DNA of 47,657 nt from contig JAPPJC010000027.1 of assembly GCA_028820455.1 (NCBI GenBank), positions 8,139 to 55,795 of the forward strand. Direction: 5' to 3'. The notes below the pieces were generated by a model that saw only the letters and a program-made list of their open reading frames with translations, searched no databases and had not been told where the DNA came from. Positions within the stretch are counted from its first letter, which is position 1; each line of letters starts with the position of its first letter. The DNA is from Acidimicrobiaceae bacterium (lineage in GTDB: Bacteria; Actinomycetota; Acidimicrobiia; Acidimicrobiales; Aldehydirespiratoraceae). Shown here piece by piece: positions 8,588-17,180 of this stretch. The position numbers were made by a program, and so were the translations under genes.

Positions 8588-9774
8588 CCCGGAGACGAGG
8601 CACCGCATCACGAGAACAAAAAATCATGAATACGTTCTTCTTGGCGCATGCTATACCCTCCTATGTGACCGCAGCCCTGGTTGCAGCATTGATCTCGGGC
8701 ACAGTCACGATCATTGGGTATTGGCAGACCTCCCGGTTGAAGCGACAGGATAGACAGCGTCAATTACTAGCGCGTGCTCTCAAATCGGTGGCGGAGTATC
8801 GCGAGTTTGCCTACAAGATTCGACGCCGGTCACACGAAAACGACCGGAATGTGATAACTGACGCTTTATCCGAGGTGCAGGCACAATTAAACCTGCACAT
8901 GGCAACCCTCGAAATCGAAGCACCGCGGGTCGCTACCCACTACAAACACCTCGTTGCTGAAACAAAACGAATCGTCGGCCCCCAGATAGCAGCAGGTTGG
9001 GATCAAGCACCACCAACTACCGACGACGATATGCACGTCCGCGATGTTGATCTAACCGAACTTGAGACACCAAACGCAGCGTTCATCAACGCCGCCAGGA
9101 AACACTTGCACGGCAGGTTATGGAGTTTTTGGCAGTACAGGCGTATACCGGTGCGGTGCCACCCTGACAAGCCTGCGTCACAATCTCTTCAACAAGCCAA
9201 CTCACAAAAACTTAACTCTACTGGAAAGGTGATAGAATGCGGCAATGGACTCACTTCCGATCCAATGAAAGATGACAAAACAAATAATAGCTCGAATTGG
9301 GAGTTGATTCGTATATTGTTCGGATGGTCAGGCGTAGCAGTGTTTGTCATCACATCCATACTAGGAATTTGCTTTTCGATGTTGGATCAAGAACGTTTAT
9401 TGAATGCGTTACGGGATCTGATCACGCCTGCTACTGTGTTATTTAGCTCTACTCTTGTTGTCAGTACTTGGGTTGCAGGTTCACCCCGTTCACCTCAGCC
9501 CGGTGAAATCGCAAGAGATACTCGTGATCTATTTGGTACCGTAGTGGTATTCTCATATTTTGCAGTGGCAGGCATAATCATTGTGATTGGTTTACAAGCT
9601 CTACCTTCAACTACACCTATTTGGATGTTGCACCTTTTGGGTGGGTTGGCATTGGGGTTGATGGGACTAGTCATGGTTGGACTCGTGAAACTTCTTGACA
9701 AAACTCATGATTCTGTTTCAATCTGTTTGCGACGAACGGGGAATGATAGCACATCTGGGACTGTCGATAGTTAG
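8584..9774 (+). CDS. Multi-pass membrane protein, probable CBASS effector of unknown family
   Basis: 396 residues, starting at an ATG that overlaps the E2 stop (ATGA, 8584-8587). One hydrophobic helix lies near 25-47. A charged, mostly helical cytoplasmic-looking region follows (50-235), then four more membrane helices near 247-268, 280-299, 318-340 and 348-370. I recognise no enzymatic motif. The third gene of a CBASS operon is normally the effector that binds the cyclic nucleotide, and membrane-disrupting effectors with two to four helices are common. Residues 50-235 could be the sensor and the helices the killing part. The second half is visibly more AT-rich than the first, which hints at a fusion of two proteins. 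Membrane topology is fairly sure; the effector role is inferred. Confidence 0.7.
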   Translation: MTRRRGTASREQKIMNTFFLAHAIPSYVTAALVAALISGTVTIIGYWQTSRLKRQDRQRQLLARALKSVAEYREFAYKIRRRSHENDRNVITDALSEVQAQLNLHMATLEIEAPRVATHYKHLVAETKRIVGPQIAAGWDQAPPTTDDDMHVRDVDLTELETPNAAFINAARKHLHGRLWSFWQYRRIPVRCHPDKPASQSLQQANSQKLNSTGKVIECGNGLTSDPMKDDKTNNSSNWELIRILFGWSGVAVFVITSILGICFSMLDQERLLNALRDLITPATVLFSSTLVVSTWVAGSPRSPQPGEIARDTRDLFGTVVVFSYFAVAGIIIVIGLQALPSTTPIWMLHLLGGLALGLMGLVMVGLVKLLDKTHDSVSICLRRTGNDSTSGTVDS

Positions 9775-9935
9775 ACCTGATCATTTACGATAAATCAAGG
9801 GGGAACGTGTCTGGTGTACAGGTTTGTATAGCAGGTTAAACTGTCTCGTCATAGCCGGATTGGATGTTTCCAGTACACCCGATTTTCTATTGAGCCAAAC
9901 GGTTCTCGCTTTGATTGTTCGCGAGATTTCTGGTG

Positions 9936-10012
9936 CTCATAATGAATATTGTGGTTTGTATGTTTTTTGGATTCTGTGACTGGGGTTCTGGTCTGACCCA
10001 TTTACTGGCTGG
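9936..10012. repeat. Right copy of the 77-bp direct repeat bounding the CBASS cassette
   Basis: Same orientation as 5641-5717, 75 of 77 positions identical. It lies 161 bases past the stop of the putative effector gene. The 160 bases before it show nothing coding. Confidence 0.85.
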
Positions 10013-10150
10013 TTTTTTATGCCTTGGAAGAGATCTGTCGGCCAGTATCCCGGTCATCAGGAAAGGTTCCCAGCCAGGGCGTCAAATGTGGCCTGATAGA
10101 AGCCTTAGCGCATATTCTGCACCTTGAGTGCCAGATATGTGACCCCTCAA

Positions 10151-10173
10151 CTAAGATGGCTCGGGTTTGGAAG
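10151..10173. repeat. 23-bp repeat just downstream of the type I-G operon (copy 1)
   Basis: The sequence CTAAGATGGCTCGGG + TTTGGAAG is repeated exactly at 40046-40068. Copy 1 sits 33 bases past the csb2 stop. Copy 2 lies 0.8 kb from a broken cas3 fragment. It may mark the edge of a formerly duplicated CRISPR-Cas locus or of an insertion sequence. Confidence 0.7.
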
Positions 10174-10205
10174 CTATTGGCCAGTCTAAAAAAGAGAGCC
10201 ATTAC

Positions 10206-11816
10206 TTATGGGTTGCGGTCCGGGCCTTCTTGGGCGTGGCGGACTGGTGCCGTGAGTCCTAAACCCAGGAAGCGTCCGTCTCCTATCACCAACGGTCCTT
10301 GGACAGGCTTTTTCAAGCCAATCTCGACGTGCCAGAGCCGCTCTTTGGCGAAACGTGTGCCGTTAGCGAATTCTTCCACACGCTGACCGTTGGTTTCGAA
10401 TGGCTCCCGCTGGACTCGTATGTGGTCGGGGCGGTGTCTCACTTGGACATGCCGGAGCGCGTGAAAGACTGCCGCCGCTGCGCGCGCCTGCTCGGTTCGG
10501 CGTTCGGCCCCGCCCTTCGCCTGTTCAATGGTGTGAGTCGGGGGTATTCGCCTGCGGGCGGCGGATTCGGGCAAGGCGACCGGGGTCACGCTTCGCCAGA
10601 CGCGGTGTTGTTCGTCTACGCCGTAGTGTTTCAACATATCGTGGGCTTTCGTCGGCGTCATGTATATCGACTTGCTGTAAACAGGATGGTTGAGTTCCTG
10701 AACTGCGAACGCCCAGTTGATGTCGTCGGCGCGGAGCGGACATCCGGCAGGGACTTCCACCAGTACACGGCGTATGCCGCGGTCAGCGTGGTGGTGACCA
10801 ATGGACGGCAAGGGCATGATCCTGACTCTGAGGCTTGTCGGCACAGCGTCGTCGCCGTTCGGCTTGCGGCCTACGAGGACTCGCTCCACATCCTGGCTCT
10901 TGCCTGGTAGGGCCTCTTGCAACCGACGTTTGGCTTCGTCTCGCAACGCCTCGACCAGAGCAGTGACCCTATTCAATGGCCACGGGGCGAACACTGCTGC
11001 TATATCGTGTTCGCGGAGCTCGTACAAGTAACGTTCAGGCGGGCTTTCGTAAGCTACTTGTCGAAATCGCGGCTCAGGCTGTCGTGAACGACTCTGCGTG
11101 ACCCTGCGGCCTGCGCTCTCCGTTTGAAATCGTTTCGCACCTGCTTCGTAGCGGCGCATGAGACTGTTGAGCGTCCCAGGGCCTGGACATCGCAGGTTCT
11201 TTCCAGCACCTCCTCCAGATGGTCGGTATACGACCACAGGGAATTCCATTAGTCGGTCTTCTAGTTCGGCTTCGGTCAGCTCCTCACTCCATGCCCATGC
11301 CATGTCCCATCCGCGTCCGAACTGGTACAACTGTTCGGATAGGTCGCTAATCACGGTAGCGTGACACTGCCCGCGCTCGGACGTCTCGAAAGTCCATGCA
11401 TATAGGAAGGGGACTTCCACATCGAACAACATCGGCTGAATATCCTTGCCTACTCGAATCTCACCGATACGCCGACGATCGCCTCTAACAGCATCTAGGT
11501 CGTTGTTAGGCATGTAGTTCTTGAACCGCTGACCGGGTTTCATGACTGCCGAGGCGACTAGGGGAGGTTCCAGCTCTTCAAGCCACTGGAATGCACGCTT
11601 CTCTTGATCGTTCAGGGGTCCGCCAATGCCAGCGGCCGCTACCAGGGCCTGGAACAACCTAGCCGGGGAAGGTACACGGGAGTCGTCTATACCGTGGTAT
11701 CGCCCTTCATGAAGATGAACCGAGATTAGCAGCACTCGCGATGTCGACTGTTCCGCGTCGTCGCCTTGTGTATCGTAGTAGCGTGCTCCACGATGCGGGT
11801 TGAAAGTTCGCGACAT
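10206..11816 (-). CDS. csb2: Type I-G CRISPR Csb2 (Cas5-Cas6 fusion, GSU0054 family)
   Basis: 536 residues. The N-terminus has the Cas5-like opening (LLISVHLHEGRYHG, then PSPARLFQALVAAAG). The C-terminus has a RAMP glycine-rich loop (GDGRFLGLGLTAP). In type I-G (old I-U) systems this protein both processes the pre-crRNA and caps the 5' end of Cascade. Its ATG at 11816 lies three bases after the csb1 stop, so it is the last gene of the four-gene operon. Length and position match the family. No adaptation genes follow; the downstream 190 bases hold repeat sequence only. Confidence 0.85.
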   Translation of the reverse strand: MSRTFNPHRGARYYDTQGDDAEQSTSRVLLISVHLHEGRYHGIDDSRVPSPARLFQALVAAAGIGGPLNDQEKRAFQWLEELEPPLVASAVMKPGQRFKNYMPNNDLDAVRGDRRRIGEIRVGKDIQPMLFDVEVPFLYAWTFETSERGQCHATVISDLSEQLYQFGRGWDMAWAWSEELTEAELEDRLMEFPVVVYRPSGGGAGKNLRCPGPGTLNSLMRRYEAGAKRFQTESAGRRVTQSRSRQPEPRFRQVAYESPPERYLYELREHDIAAVFAPWPLNRVTALVEALRDEAKRRLQEALPGKSQDVERVLVGRKPNGDDAVPTSLRVRIMPLPSIGHHHADRGIRRVLVEVPAGCPLRADDINWAFAVQELNHPVYSKSIYMTPTKAHDMLKHYGVDEQHRVWRSVTPVALPESAARRRIPPTHTIEQAKGGAERRTEQARAAAAVFHALRHVQVRHRPDHIRVQREPFETNGQRVEEFANGTRFAKERLWHVEIGLKKPVQGPLVIGDGRFLGLGLTAPVRHAQEGPDRNP

Positions 11817-11819
11817 TCG

Positions 11820-13034
11820 CTATTCCTCGTCGTCGCCTTGCTTCTTTACGAGCAGTTTCTTTGCTTTCGTCAGATCGAATTTGTGTTCAAGGGTTTCGAA
11901 AGTATCGGGAATTAGAGCCTTGAAGTAGTCACAGAAGGACTTATGGGCCTGTCGTGCATACTTCTCAAGCAAGTTCTTCGACTTGGTAGAGGCCAAGTCG
12001 GTGAGTTGAGGCTCCCCGCGGCGTGGAATCTCATACCACTCGTCCTCCCCTGTGTACCGCAGGTTGCAGCCCTCGCGTAGGAACAGATCCATGTCTGTGG
12101 TCGCCGCTAACAGCGAGAGACCCAATAGGTATTTCTGGACGCATTTCGTTTCTTCGTCATTCGCGCCTCGTAGGCCCCGCAGAGCCACGAGATTGACGGT
12201 AACTTCGCGTTCGATTCGATCCTTCACAAGGACGCCTCCGAGAACTCTTTCTTTGCTAGAATTACCGCGGAACACAGCAAGAGCGTCCGCAAGTCCGACG
12301 TTAGATCTTTTACTTCTGCCTTTTTTCTCCTCTTCTTGTTTGAGGTGATTCTGTTGGTCTTCGTCAAGTAGCTTCCAGACAGAGTTGTACTGAGCTGCTG
12401 CGTGAAGCTCTTCTACGTCCCAGGCTCTAATTACGGAACGCACCAAGCGGGGGAGCTTCTCGTTGCTGGCTCCACGAGAGTCCCATACTCCGAACACGAG
12501 CGAGGTCGGGGTCAGGGCGCAAAGGTGACTACAATCGCCGCTCCTCCGCAATCTTATAAACGCCTCCTTCAGTTTTTCTGCTAGGGTCGGCGAGGACATC
12601 ACCACTGCATCTGCGCTCCGATGGGCGATGTCGAGGATGGATACCTTCTCCGAGAATGACTCTGGATTGTTCTTATTTCCATGGTTGAGGACGATCTCTA
12701 TCTGGGGCACCAATTCGGCGAGAGGATTGGACGGCTGTCCGTCAGGCGCAGCCTTGAATATCGGCTCCATGCGGTTGGCCTGAGAGCCTACACTGTCGAT
12801 CAATGCGAGCTTCGTGCCGTCGGAGAACGTGTCGATGTTGTACCCTATGTCGGCGTAGGTGGGAGGGTATATGATGCCGCCCTCTCCACTCAGCGATTCG
12901 ACGGGCAGCAGTTTCTGTTTCAGGTGCAGTGCTACGGGTCCCTTGGGGTCAGTGACCCACTGATCCAGCGTTGCGTCTTTCACCTCCATCACTTCGGGGT
13001 TTATTTCCATTATTTCGGGCTTCGTCGAAACCAT
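11820..13034 (-). CDS. csb1: Type I-G CRISPR Csb1 (Cas7, GSU0053 family)
   Basis: 404 residues from the ATG at 13034-13032, which shares one base with the csb3 stop (TAATG). A longer frame reaching 13181 exists but would overlap csb3 by about 150 bases, so I reject it. The family signature is the N-terminal LLPVESLSGEGGIIYPPTYAD region and a later SNRMEPIF-like segment (QANRMEPIF). Cas7 forms the backbone that coats the crRNA. The C-terminus is lysine-rich and ends in acidic residues (GDDEE). Confidence 0.87.
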   Translation of the reverse strand: MVSTKPEIMEINPEVMEVKDATLDQWVTDPKGPVALHLKQKLLPVESLSGEGGIIYPPTYADIGYNIDTFSDGTKLALIDSVGSQANRMEPIFKAAPDGQPSNPLAELVPQIEIVLNHGNKNNPESFSEKVSILDIAHRSADAVVMSSPTLAEKLKEAFIRLRRSGDCSHLCALTPTSLVFGVWDSRGASNEKLPRLVRSVIRAWDVEELHAAAQYNSVWKLLDEDQQNHLKQEEEKKGRSKRSNVGLADALAVFRGNSSKERVLGGVLVKDRIEREVTVNLVALRGLRGANDEETKCVQKYLLGLSLLAATTDMDLFLREGCNLRYTGEDEWYEIPRRGEPQLTDLASTKSKNLLEKYARQAHKSFCDYFKALIPDTFETLEHKFDLTKAKKLLVKKQGDDEE

Positions 13035-13900
13035 TATGCAACCTCCTCCGTTGCGTATGTAACTACTTTGTTTTTCCCGGACAGGTCGAGGGTGAACTTG
13101 AACTTCCTGGTGGGGATGGTTAAGTCGTTGATGCCAGCAAGCATGGGCCGAGCCAGCGATGGCGGCATCAGGGCACCCCATACGCCGTAGTGAACTTGCC
13201 TTGTCTCGTGCTCATCTGGTCTGGCATGTTGCAGTCCCCACGCTGCGAGAATCTCCACCACAGGTGACAACTCTACTTTCTGCTTATGTTCATTGGGAGA
13301 GTAGCCGACGTCAATAGCCGTCCAAGCTCCCCTGGGATCGAAGTTGAAACTCCCGCCGAATGGTGTACACACATCGAACGGACGTAGAATTAGGTCTTCT
13401 CTACAGTTGCGCAGGATTCCTCTAACCCCCAAGGACTTATTTTTTGTTTTGCCTTGAATCAAGTCGCAGGTTATGGAATATGCTGATCGATTCCCAGCAT
13501 AGAGTTTGAATGGATTGCGGGATGATTCATCAGTCCAATGATCAATATCGATGGCCTCCCCACTGTCGTCCTGCAAACGAATAGGTAGAGCCATCTTTTT
13601 CGCTTTGGGCCCTGGGAAGGTTTCTGTAGGAACAGGAGGATCTGCGTCGCTTACCTTACCATCGTATCCATTGGGCACCAGTTGCTGAATGTCAGCTCTC
13701 TCCAAGAACCCCAACGTCTTTTCGATGGGGCTGATGCTACCGTCAGATCTCAGCTTGAACTGGACGTCCTCTGGCTTGCTCCAATCGAATCCACCCTCGG
13801 CGTTACCGCACAGGACGTCCGCTGCTTCCAGGAATCCCATGCAGGCGAATACCTGGCCTGGGTTGAATATGTCCACGGGTATAGAGGAGTCCGCCATCAA
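13034..13900 (-). CDS. csb3: Type I-G CRISPR Csb3 (Cas8u2-like subunit)
   Basis: 288 residues, between cas3 and csb1, overlapping the cas3 stop by four bases (ATGA) and csb1 by one. The opening FNPGQVFACMGFLEAADVL is typical of Csb3/GSU0052. This subunit takes the Cas8 (large subunit) place in the compact I-G Cascade, where it would help PAM recognition and Cas3 recruitment. A second Met follows the first, so the start may be three bases further in. Identification rests on sequence resemblance and on the conserved gene order cas3-csb3-csb1-csb2. Confidence 0.82.
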   Translation of the reverse strand: MMADSSIPVDIFNPGQVFACMGFLEAADVLCGNAEGGFDWSKPEDVQFKLRSDGSISPIEKTLGFLERADIQQLVPNGYDGKVSDADPPVPTETFPGPKAKKMALPIRLQDDSGEAIDIDHWTDESSRNPFKLYAGNRSAYSITCDLIQGKTKNKSLGVRGILRNCREDLILRPFDVCTPFGGSFNFDPRGAWTAIDVGYSPNEHKQKVELSPVVEILAAWGLQHARPDEHETRQVHYGVWGALMPPSLARPMLAGINDLTIPTRKFKFTLDLSGKNKVVTYATEEVA

Positions 13901-16710
13901 GTCGTCTTCCGCTCATTGTTCTTGCCGTCGCGATGCTCGTTTTTTCCTGATGCCTGCCAGTCAGCTGAGCGGAGCATGGATTCCCACCAAGCCAGCCCCC
14001 AAGGGCCCCAGTGTTTCTGGAGCCGAGCGAAGCGCATGGCGACTTCCCGTGCTCTTTCCTCCAACACCGAAGGCGGGGCGTCCTCGCAGCCGTCCACCCG
14101 GATTACAGGCCTCGCGAAGCCGTGGTGTGACGCCACCAGATGCAGAGCGAGGTCACGAAGGTCGTCGGGCAGTGCGACGAGAGAAGCGTCGCGCTCTGCG
14201 TGCGCGAGCGAGCCGAACTCGTGACGATAGCCACCGAGTAGCCGGTAGTTGATAGGCCCACGAGTCTTCGCGTAGATGCCGCCATCCTGTGGGGCATTGA
14301 AGGCCCGCTGCCAACGCTGGGAGCGTTTGCCCTCATCGTGTAGCATGGCTGCTATTGCTAGCATCTCTGTGTAGTCGTTCGGGAGACCGATCTTCTGCGC
14401 GATAGCCCGTACGCATTCCTCTGCGTATTGTTGATGCTCTTCAAGCAGCTGGGGCGGTCCCGCGCCTGTGGATCGGTCGTCCTCCATGGAGGCGTCGCCT
14501 CGCCACTTGTAAACGGCCAGCCACTGGCGTTCTTCTCCGTCTTCGGACAACTCAGTGGCGAAGCGGAAGCACTGACGCCACCCGGCAGCTGGGGTAGGAA
14601 TATCAACGTCTCCCTGTTCATCGTCGGTTGCATTCTCCTTGCGCACACTGAAGCGGGTAACGGGCACACCGTCGTTCGAGGTCAGCCATTCGCTTCCGTC
14701 GTCCGCTGTACGAGGAGGTGAATTCTCCGTGTTGTTCAGACGTCCGCCTTCACTCAGACCGGCTATTCGCGCGTCCACAACGAGGGTCGCTCCGGCAAGG
14801 ACGCTCTTTATCTCTTTCTTCTTCTTCCCCCTGGTTTTCGTGTCAAGCCTGCTGACATCGAAATCCTCGAGAGAGAACGTGGTCTTCATCTCTCCGGCGG
14901 CGTTGAGGACGATAGTCACCGTATCATTCGCAGCCTTTGATTGACTATCCTTCTCATCACTCGATGCCTTCAGCAGCGCAGTGGCGCGCTTTTGCATCCA
15001 TGTGAACACTTCGCTCGTATATGTTTCCAGCTTTTCGCTCATATGGGGTGCCGCGGCCTCGAAGTAGTCCTCGATTTCCTTCTTGGATGTGGGACTCTCG
15101 CCTATTCTCATAGGCAGGTGTTTTCGCCATACGACCGTGGTCTGTGGCGGATCTTCGTCCCAACCTCTGAGCCAAGGCTGTACATCGGGACGTCCAGTAT
15201 GCTTTTTGAGCCAGGTCATGGACCATGCGTCGAGCAGTGCTCTGGACAGCGCGGGATGGAGAGGCGGCTTGGTGGACGCGTCGTCCAATACCTGTTTCAG
15301 CACCGCGTCAGTTGTGGCCCGTTCCCTGAGTGAGCGAATGACTTCCGTGCTTGCATCGAATCTCCCGTCCTCTTCAGGCAGAAGCTTGAGTGCTTTCAAT
15401 TGAGTGTTCTCGGAGTTCTGTTCGTTATGCACTACTGTCACACTGGCGCAACCCTCACCCCTTCGATTGACTCTGCCCAGCCGTTGGACCATGCGCTCCC
15501 AGGCTACTAGGTCACAGACCATGTGGTCAGCGTCGAGATCGACACCAACCTCCCCGGCGGACGTTGCGAATACGAAAGCCGGACGTTGGGCTTCCAGCCC
15601 TGCATCGGAGAGCAGACCAGGACGCATCTGCCGTATGCCAGTCTCAGGCTCCTCTTCCCAGTCAGGTATAAAACCGCGCTCCCTCAGCCACTTCGCTGCT
15701 TCTTCTCGTTCGTACACCCGCCGCCCGCCAACGAACAACTCTGTGTCCACCTTACACGATGTGATGCCCCGTTTCCTATTGCCCTTCGCCCATTTATTCA
15801 CGGTAGCTCTAGCTTTCTCAGCGTCCCTCGGCTTGTCGCAGAATACGATGATCCGTTTGGCAGACCTGCCATTCTCCGTAAGTTCCCAGGCATGGTGGGC
15901 AAGGGTCTCAGACAACTTTCTCGGATCCGATAGAGATTCGAGCCTGAGTCGTTTCGTTGCGTGGAGACGCTGCTTCGCTACTTCATGCTCTAAATCCTCT
16001 GGTGTCAGACCGAAGGGTTTGTCACCGTTCGAGTGCGCCGTAGCCGTCAGGGTCATCAGACGGAAAGGCGGAATGAGTTCTGCTAGACCGTTTTGCGGTC
16101 CAAATGTGGATGCGCCTATAGCTATCGCTTTGAGGAGCTTCTCGAACGGCGGTACAAGGTGAGCCTCGTCGAGCACAACGAGGACGTCCGAACCGAGGAG
16201 TCCAGCCTGGTAGGGTCGCATCTTGGGTGTGGTGCCGTAGCCCTCAAACAGGAGCCGTGAGCCGATCATGTCCACGGTGCCTACGATGATGGCAGGCAGG
16301 GTTGGGTCCTTGAGCCACTCCCTGTTGTCGATATGCTGACCGCGAAGGGTGGAGATGGGCAGTGGGCTGGATAATCCAAGTGCTGACTTGAATTCTGGGT
16401 TCTGGTTGACGTAGTGCCTGAGCAGCAACGCAACATCTGTGGATTGATCGACAACAGCCCGACGATCAACCACGTACACCAATCTTCGGGGTAGGTCGGC
16501 ACCGAGTGCCCGCGCTATCAACCATATCGCCATCACGGAGGTCTTGCCTAGGCCCGTCGGAATGTCAAGATGGCCCGGTATCTTCCCCTGAGAGAAGCAC
16601 CGCAACAACTTTCGCTGCCATGGGAAGGGCGTGTCACTGTTAGGTAGGCCGAGTGCCTCACTCAGCCATCGCTCACCATCTGTCCATGTGTAGCTCTGGG
16701 TGATTCTCAT
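13897..16710 (-). CDS. cas3: Type I-G Cas3 helicase-nuclease with C-terminal HD domain
   Basis: 937 residues. The SF2 helicase comes first: PTGLGKT at 51-57, DEAH at 181-184 (VVLDEAHLVPPFEK), and a QRLGRVNRRGEG motif VI. The HD nuclease is at the C-terminus: MLHDEGKRS with His791-Asp792, then ASHHG further on. This helicase-then-HD order is characteristic of I-G, whereas most type I Cas3 proteins carry HD at the N-terminus. It unwinds and degrades target DNA after Cascade binds. It is the first gene of the operon. A TATAAT at 16725-16720 ends nine bases before the ATG and there is no Shine-Dalgarno, so the transcript is probably nearly leaderless. Confidence 0.92.
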   Translation of the reverse strand: MRITQSYTWTDGERWLSEALGLPNSDTPFPWQRKLLRCFSQGKIPGHLDIPTGLGKTSVMAIWLIARALGADLPRRLVYVVDRRAVVDQSTDVALLLRHYVNQNPEFKSALGLSSPLPISTLRGQHIDNREWLKDPTLPAIIVGTVDMIGSRLLFEGYGTTPKMRPYQAGLLGSDVLVVLDEAHLVPPFEKLLKAIAIGASTFGPQNGLAELIPPFRLMTLTATAHSNGDKPFGLTPEDLEHEVAKQRLHATKRLRLESLSDPRKLSETLAHHAWELTENGRSAKRIIVFCDKPRDAEKARATVNKWAKGNRKRGITSCKVDTELFVGGRRVYEREEAAKWLRERGFIPDWEEEPETGIRQMRPGLLSDAGLEAQRPAFVFATSAGEVGVDLDADHMVCDLVAWERMVQRLGRVNRRGEGCASVTVVHNEQNSENTQLKALKLLPEEDGRFDASTEVIRSLRERATTDAVLKQVLDDASTKPPLHPALSRALLDAWSMTWLKKHTGRPDVQPWLRGWDEDPPQTTVVWRKHLPMRIGESPTSKKEIEDYFEAAAPHMSEKLETYTSEVFTWMQKRATALLKASSDEKDSQSKAANDTVTIVLNAAGEMKTTFSLEDFDVSRLDTKTRGKKKKEIKSVLAGATLVVDARIAGLSEGGRLNNTENSPPRTADDGSEWLTSNDGVPVTRFSVRKENATDDEQGDVDIPTPAAGWRQCFRFATELSEDGEERQWLAVYKWRGDASMEDDRSTGAGPPQLLEEHQQYAEECVRAIAQKIGLPNDYTEMLAIAAMLHDEGKRSQRWQRAFNAPQDGGIYAKTRGPINYRLLGGYRHEFGSLAHAERDASLVALPDDLRDLALHLVASHHGFARPVIRVDGCEDAPPSVLEERAREVAMRFARLQKHWGPWGLAWWESMLRSADWQASGKNEHRDGKNNERKTT

Positions 16711-16719
16711 AAGATAAGG

Positions 16720-16767
16720 ATTATATCAATGCCTCTACAAATCGGGGTTATGCAGTTATCATAACCC
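16720..16767 (-). promoter_or_regulatory. cas3 operon promoter with an adjacent perfect inverted repeat
   Basis: On the minus strand TATAAT occupies 16725-16720. Upstream of it is a perfect 8-bp inverted repeat, GGGTTATG at 16745-16752 and CATAACCC at 16760-16767, separated by 7 nt. Its place around the expected -35 suggests an operator. Read on the plus strand it is followed by TTTT, so a terminator for something entering from the left is the alternative. Confidence 0.5.
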
Positions 16768-17025
16768 TTTTCATTCCTCGTCGTTGGTGAGGTTCGGTGT
16801 CTTGCCACTAGCGACTTGATCGTATGCGCTCAGGACGTAGCGTTGGGTCCAGTATTCGCCGAACTCGGCGAGTTAGTTTCGTTTGAGGGCGGGAAACGAG
16901 GAACTCGAGGGTGCGTTGAGTATCCACTCCACAGGCTGCAATCGCATTATTGAGCGGAGCGCAACAGCACCACCTCTTACGGCTTCGGTCAGACGTTCAA
17001 TGGTCAGTTGACTCATAGATTGTTC
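16768..17025 (-). pseudogene. Relic of a second csb1 (cas7)-like gene
   Basis: Minus frames from about 17033 give SQLTIERLTEAVRGGAVALR followed by SIMRLQP. This resembles the N-terminus of actinobacterial Csb1 proteins (family pattern ...AAxRxxTxLQPAGG). After 30 more codons the frame meets a TAA, and a short tail ending NLTNDEE continues to about 16773. The middle of a Csb1 protein is absent. It lies between the live cas3 and the degenerate I-E-like array, as though an older CRISPR-Cas locus had collapsed here. The assignment is from memory of family patterns and is tentative. Confidence 0.35.
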
Positions 17026-17180
17026 CTTATCCATAGAGCGTTGCTTAATGGGATCTCAAGCATCTTGCCTAAGATCCAAATTGACTATAAGAGGGGGTGT
17101 GACATTACGAAGTAGTAAACCCAGTTGTACACCCTTACGGATTGCAAAGGTGATCGTAGCAGAGAGGTGTGACACATACC

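Noticed and set aside
10299-10910. 203-codon plus-strand frame
   Set aside because: It is antisense to csb2 and shows no family features; the csb2 frame explains the sequence.
13035-13181. N-terminal extension of Csb1
   Set aside because: It would overlap csb3 by about 150 bases. The ATG at 13034 shares one base with the csb3 stop and gives the normal family start.
15404-16162. 252-codon plus-strand frame
   Set aside because: It is antisense to cas3, with arginine- and serine-rich shadow composition.
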